From Sulfuritalea sp. (lineage in GTDB: Bacteria > Pseudomonadota > Gammaproteobacteria > Burkholderiales > Rhodocyclaceae), in contig JADJVS010000009.1 in the NCBI GenBank assembly GCA_016710465.1, positions 1 through 14,961 of the forward strand: DNA of 14,961 nt, read 5' to 3'. The position numbers and the translations under genes are program-made. Positions 13,036-14,961 of the stretch are shown here, piece by piece; position 1 is the first letter of the stretch; every line of letters starts with the position of its first letter. The notes below the pieces were generated by a model. It did no database searches, was not told the DNA's origin, and saw only the letters and a program-made list of their open reading frames with translations.

Positions 13036-13194
13036 TCATTTCACCTTTGCTTCCTGCCTGCCGGAGCCAAGCTTGTAGAGCCACAAAGGGGCCGGGTTCT
13101 TTTGACACCTTGTAAGAACACGACATCCCCGCTTTTCGGCATGTGTCTGCCGCCTGCACTGTTCGGGGATACCAAAATCCTCGATCACCGCCAC
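13036..13194 (-). CDS. Candidate 52-residue small protein (uncertain)
   Basis: From GTG 13194 the frame reads VAVIEDFGIPEQCRRQTHAE, then KRGCRVLTRCQKNPAPLWLY and ends KLGSGRQEAKVK. The TGA abuts the hairpin at 12998-13035, as expected for a gene followed by its terminator. The frame is open upstream to about 13233 without a standard ATG, and no good ribosome binding site precedes the GTG. A competing frame (13016-13255, TTG start) runs into the hairpin and looks less protein-like. The region could equally be non-coding. The residues NPAPLWLYKLGSGR have a normal protein composition. Function unknown. Confidence 0.3.
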   Translation of the reverse strand: MAVIEDFGIPEQCRRQTHAEKRGCRVLTRCQKNPAPLWLYKLGSGRQEAKVK

Positions 13195-13261
13195 ACTGAA
13201 GGGCGGATTGATTTTGGCTGAAATCCTCAGTTACGCTTGCATCTTCTGTGCGCAAATCAAG

Positions 13262-13406
13262 TCATGACCAGAACGTAATCAGCAGCCGACCCCATATCTA
13301 GCCCACAACAACAAACTGTCGTGTATTCCTGCCGGGACGTAATATCTCTAGCACTGCCTATCAACCGCTAGACTTCATGACCACAAACAACAACAGGTCA
13401 CGACCA
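13262..13406. repeat. Three short direct repeats TCA[TC]GACCA
   Basis: TCATGACCA occurs at 13262-13270 and 13375-13383, and TCACGACCA at 13398-13406, all in one orientation, in AT-richer non-coding DNA downstream of the primase. Related CACAACAACAAAC and CACAAACAACAACAG stretches accompany them. They could be protein binding sites or origin iterons, but spacing is irregular (113 and 23 bases), which weakens an iteron reading. Confidence 0.4.
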
Positions 13407-13443
13407 AAGAAAAAGCCCGGAGGGTTTTTCAACCGTCCGGGCT
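13407..13443 (-). terminator. Strong intrinsic terminator of the candidate small RNA and primase unit
   Basis: On the minus strand AGCCCGGA pairs with TCCGGGCT (8 bp), with an inner GGTT/AACC extension across one mismatch and a small loop, followed directly by TTTTCTTT (13413-13407). It would end transcripts from the promoter at 13568-13596 and any readthrough from the primase. Confidence 0.85.
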
Positions 13444-13561
13444 CTTGGTATCGTTCTGAGGCTGGGCGGCTTGGTCGCGTTTCAAGTCGCTAGAAACTTG
13501 AACGCGGATTAGGCTTTCCCCAATCCCCGCTAGCCACTTGCGCCGGGCACCACCCCGACAT
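13407..13561 (-). ncRNA. Candidate structured small RNA (about 150 nt)
   Basis: A leftward promoter at 13568-13596 and the terminator at 13407-13443 bracket a segment without a plausible ORF. The predicted RNA folds into a closed, branched shape: an outer 7-bp stem (GGGUGGU at 13555-13549 with GCCGCCC at 13470-13464, allowing G-U pairs), an inner stem GGAUU/AAUCC (13526-13522 with 13510-13506), and an 11-bp hairpin with one bulge (CGCGUUCAAGU at 13506-13496 with ACUUGAAACGCG at 13487-13476). Size and branching recall the C4 antisense RNA family of P1-like and related phages, but this is memory and untested. Targets are unknown; it could regulate a phage or host gene. Confidence 0.5.
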
Positions 13562-13567
13562 GAACCT

Positions 13568-13596
13568 AGTATTGACAAAAAACTATCATTCGTCAA
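13568..13596 (-). promoter_or_regulatory. Leftward sigma70-like promoter at the primase 3' end
   Basis: On the minus strand TTGACG (5 of 6) at 13596-13591 and AATACT (4 of 6) at 13573-13568 are separated by exactly 17 bases. The -35 lies 3 bases past the primase stop (13600). The predicted start is near 13561, giving a transcript that ends at the terminator 13407-13443. Confidence 0.55.
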
Positions 13597-13599
13597 GCA

Positions 13600-14523
13600 C
13601 TAATTTTGCATCAGGAACCTCCGTAGCACCTGGCTGGCCCTGAACAAACCAACATCCCGATGCAGGTCGTTGAAGTCCTGCCCCACGGTCGGCGGCATGA
13701 ACCACTTGCAGCCTGTTTCTTCTGCTACCCGCTGTCCTGTGCCTGATGCGTCGTTATCTGCCAACACAAGGGCCGTTGGGTACGCTACAGCAAGCTTTTT
13801 CATGTTCCCGGCAGAGAAGGCTACGTGGATACGGAAACGCGCCTTGATCGCGCTTAGAGCAGCCTTCAAGCTCAACGCGGTTGCGTAGCCCTCGACAAGC
13901 CAGTCCTGGCCCTTGCCGTCGATAAGAAATTCAGCTTGTGCCGTTTGCTGGCCAAGCAAGAATTTCTTATTGCCGTCAATGTCGATCATTTGCAGCCCGA
14001 CCAAAGACTTACCGACACGCATCGGGATGCAGAGGATTGGATTCTCGCCGTCTCTGGTCCAGACGTTCCCAATCTCGTTTGGGAATCCCTTGGCGTCGAA
14101 ATAAGCGTGTTTCTCAAGCTGGCATTGTCCAAGTATCCACTTTGCCTTGTTCGCGGCCCTGCGACGCTCTGCTGCGGTTTCTGCATTCTGTTTTTGCTGT
14201 CTCTCAATCGCCGACTGTCTTCTGGCTTCGATTTGCTCTGGCGTTAGAGTGTGCCGGATACCGTTATCACTCCATCCCTCTATTTTGGCGTAATGGAACA
14301 GCGTGCCGATACCGATACCACCAACCGGCTTGATGCTTTTCCAAACTGCTTTGGATGCTTTCTCGTTGTACGAATCTGCTTGGCTGCTCCAGCGGTCCCA
14401 AAGGTCGAAGCCTGAATCTCCCATTTCAGACTTGACGGCCATTCCAATTTCTACCCACAGTTCCCGGTCTATTGCCGGAATGTAGGATATTGCCGACTCG
14501 ATTTGTCTGGATTGGTCGATCAC
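13600..14523 (-). CDS. Phage primase with PriCT-2 and Toprim-like domains
   Basis: A 307-aa protein. Residues about 8-85 (ESAISYIPAIDRELWVEIGM to KPVGGIGIGTLFHYAKIEGW) match the PriCT-2 domain of phage and plasmid primases. A basic helical linker (about 95-130, RQQKQNAETAAERRRAANKA) follows. The second half has a Toprim_3-like core: Glu211 in WLVEGYATALSL and Asp256/Asp258 in LVLADNDASGTG, the acidic residues that bind metal, with a C-terminal DFNDLHRDVGL. There is no helicase motif, so it pairs with the separate helicase just upstream. The GTG at 14523 overlaps the helicase stop in GTGA and has GAGG upstream. It would lay RNA primers at phage replication forks. Confidence 0.9.
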   Translation of the reverse strand: MIDQSRQIESAISYIPAIDRELWVEIGMAVKSEMGDSGFDLWDRWSSQADSYNEKASKAVWKSIKPVGGIGIGTLFHYAKIEGWSDNGIRHTLTPEQIEARRQSAIERQQKQNAETAAERRRAANKAKWILGQCQLEKHAYFDAKGFPNEIGNVWTRDGENPILCIPMRVGKSLVGLQMIDIDGNKKFLLGQQTAQAEFLIDGKGQDWLVEGYATALSLKAALSAIKARFRIHVAFSAGNMKKLAVAYPTALVLADNDASGTGQRVAEETGCKWFMPPTVGQDFNDLHRDVGLFRASQVLRRFLMQN

Positions 14524-14961
14524 GCCGACCTCTTTTTTGCGTAGGCAATGTTGCGAGACCGGATGAACTGAATAACCTCGAACGTCGGCGCCTGCGGATC
14601 AGGCTTGGCCATCGACGGATAGACGCCGAATTTTTCCTGGTAGCGGTGATACGCCGACCCAAGGTTTTGGCCTTTCGCCTCCGCATATCCGAGCAGTTGA
14701 GCATAGAAAGCGACCTTGTACTCCATCGAGTACGCATCTTTCTTTGGCTTCGACGAAAGCTCGAACATTTCCCCAGGAACCTCGATTACTGCCGACTTCC
14801 TGACGCGCATGAATCCGCAATGTGAGCATGTGTCGCTTTGTCCGGGCCACAGTTGGCCGCAGGATGGGCACTTTGCCGCGTCTTTTTGCTCCGCTCTGTC
14901 GGCTCTTTACGCGCTTTTTGTCTTCTGCGCTGGTTAGCTCTTTGACGCCATTGCTGTATAG
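14520..14961 (-). CDS. Helicase, C-terminal part, with an apparent frameshift
   Basis: The right edge opens with YSNGVKELTSAEDKKRVKSR in one frame. Then, after a one-base change in a T5 run (14883-14887 on the plus strand), the next frame gives CPSCGQLWPGQSDTCSHCGF, a four-cysteine zinc finger. After it come EVPGEMFELSSK and the C-terminal part GQNLGSAYHRYQEKFGVYPS, ending EVIQFIRSRNIAYAKKRSA. This finger and tail are those of phage superfamily II (DEAD/DEAH) helicases coded before the primase. The motor domains lie beyond the window. Removing one T gives an unbroken, natural reading (QSGAKDAAKCPSCG), so a sequencing indel is likely; a real mutation is the alternative. It overlaps the primase start by 4 bases. 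Confidence 0.8.

Noticed and set aside
13016..13255. A 79-codon minus-strand frame from TTG
   Set aside because: No ribosome binding site, it runs into the hairpin at 12998-13035, and its third-position GC is lower than in the competing frame that ends at 13036.
13572..13607. Plus-strand TTGACA at 13572 as a rightward promoter
   Set aside because: The nearest -10-like boxes are 6 or 23 bases away, and there is no rightward gene downstream.
1..14961. Search for tRNA genes, CRISPR arrays and insertion-sequence transposases
   Set aside because: No cloverleaf with a T-loop motif, no regularly spaced repeats and no transposase-like frame was seen by eye.

Overview
The window looks like the centre of a tailed-phage (P22-like podovirus type) genome or prophage from a Gram-negative, probably proteobacterial, host. 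Grounds: moderately high GC, a P22-type head module (terminase, ~700-aa portal, charged scaffold, N4-gp56-type capsid), lambda-type nin genes (NinB, NinG) and a helicase/primase pair. No integrase, repressor, lysis or tail-fibre gene lies in the window, so lysogeny cannot be judged.

Layout. (1) 1-7499, minus strand: late head module, read right to left as DUF5681 protein (possible small terminase), large terminase, portal, scaffold, major capsid, putative decoration protein, a terminator-like hairpin, a small structural-module protein, a head-tail adaptor and a truncated gene. (2) 7558-8182, minus: a 54-aa protein and a 114-aa candidate late regulator, followed by a terminator placed just before the terminase genes, an arrangement like lambda Q/tR'. 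(3) 8184-10016, plus: an isolated rightward cassette of about six small genes with its own sigma70-like promoter and a strong terminator. (4) 12921-10023, minus: a compressed early operon of nine genes joined by 1-4 base stop/start overlaps: interrupted DUF5710 gene, 31-aa gene, unknown, NinB, NinG, unknown, cysteine-protease-like protein, small cysteine-rich protein, unknown. (5) 12922-13599: about 680 bp, mainly non-coding, with a small candidate ORF, two terminators, short repeats and a candidate structured small RNA with its own promoter. (6) 14961-13600, minus: end of a helicase gene and a PriCT-2/Toprim primase.

The most notable items are the candidate small RNA downstream of the primase (13407-13561), and a 342-bp, almost purely G/C segment that interrupts the DUF5710 gene in frame between 4-bp direct repeats (12470-12811). 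The latter may be a real insertion or a sequencing/assembly artefact. Two apparent one-base homopolymer frameshifts (T5 at 14883-14887, and near CCC at 8268-8270) suggest base-level accuracy is imperfect here. All functional names come from reading the translated sequence; no database search was run.
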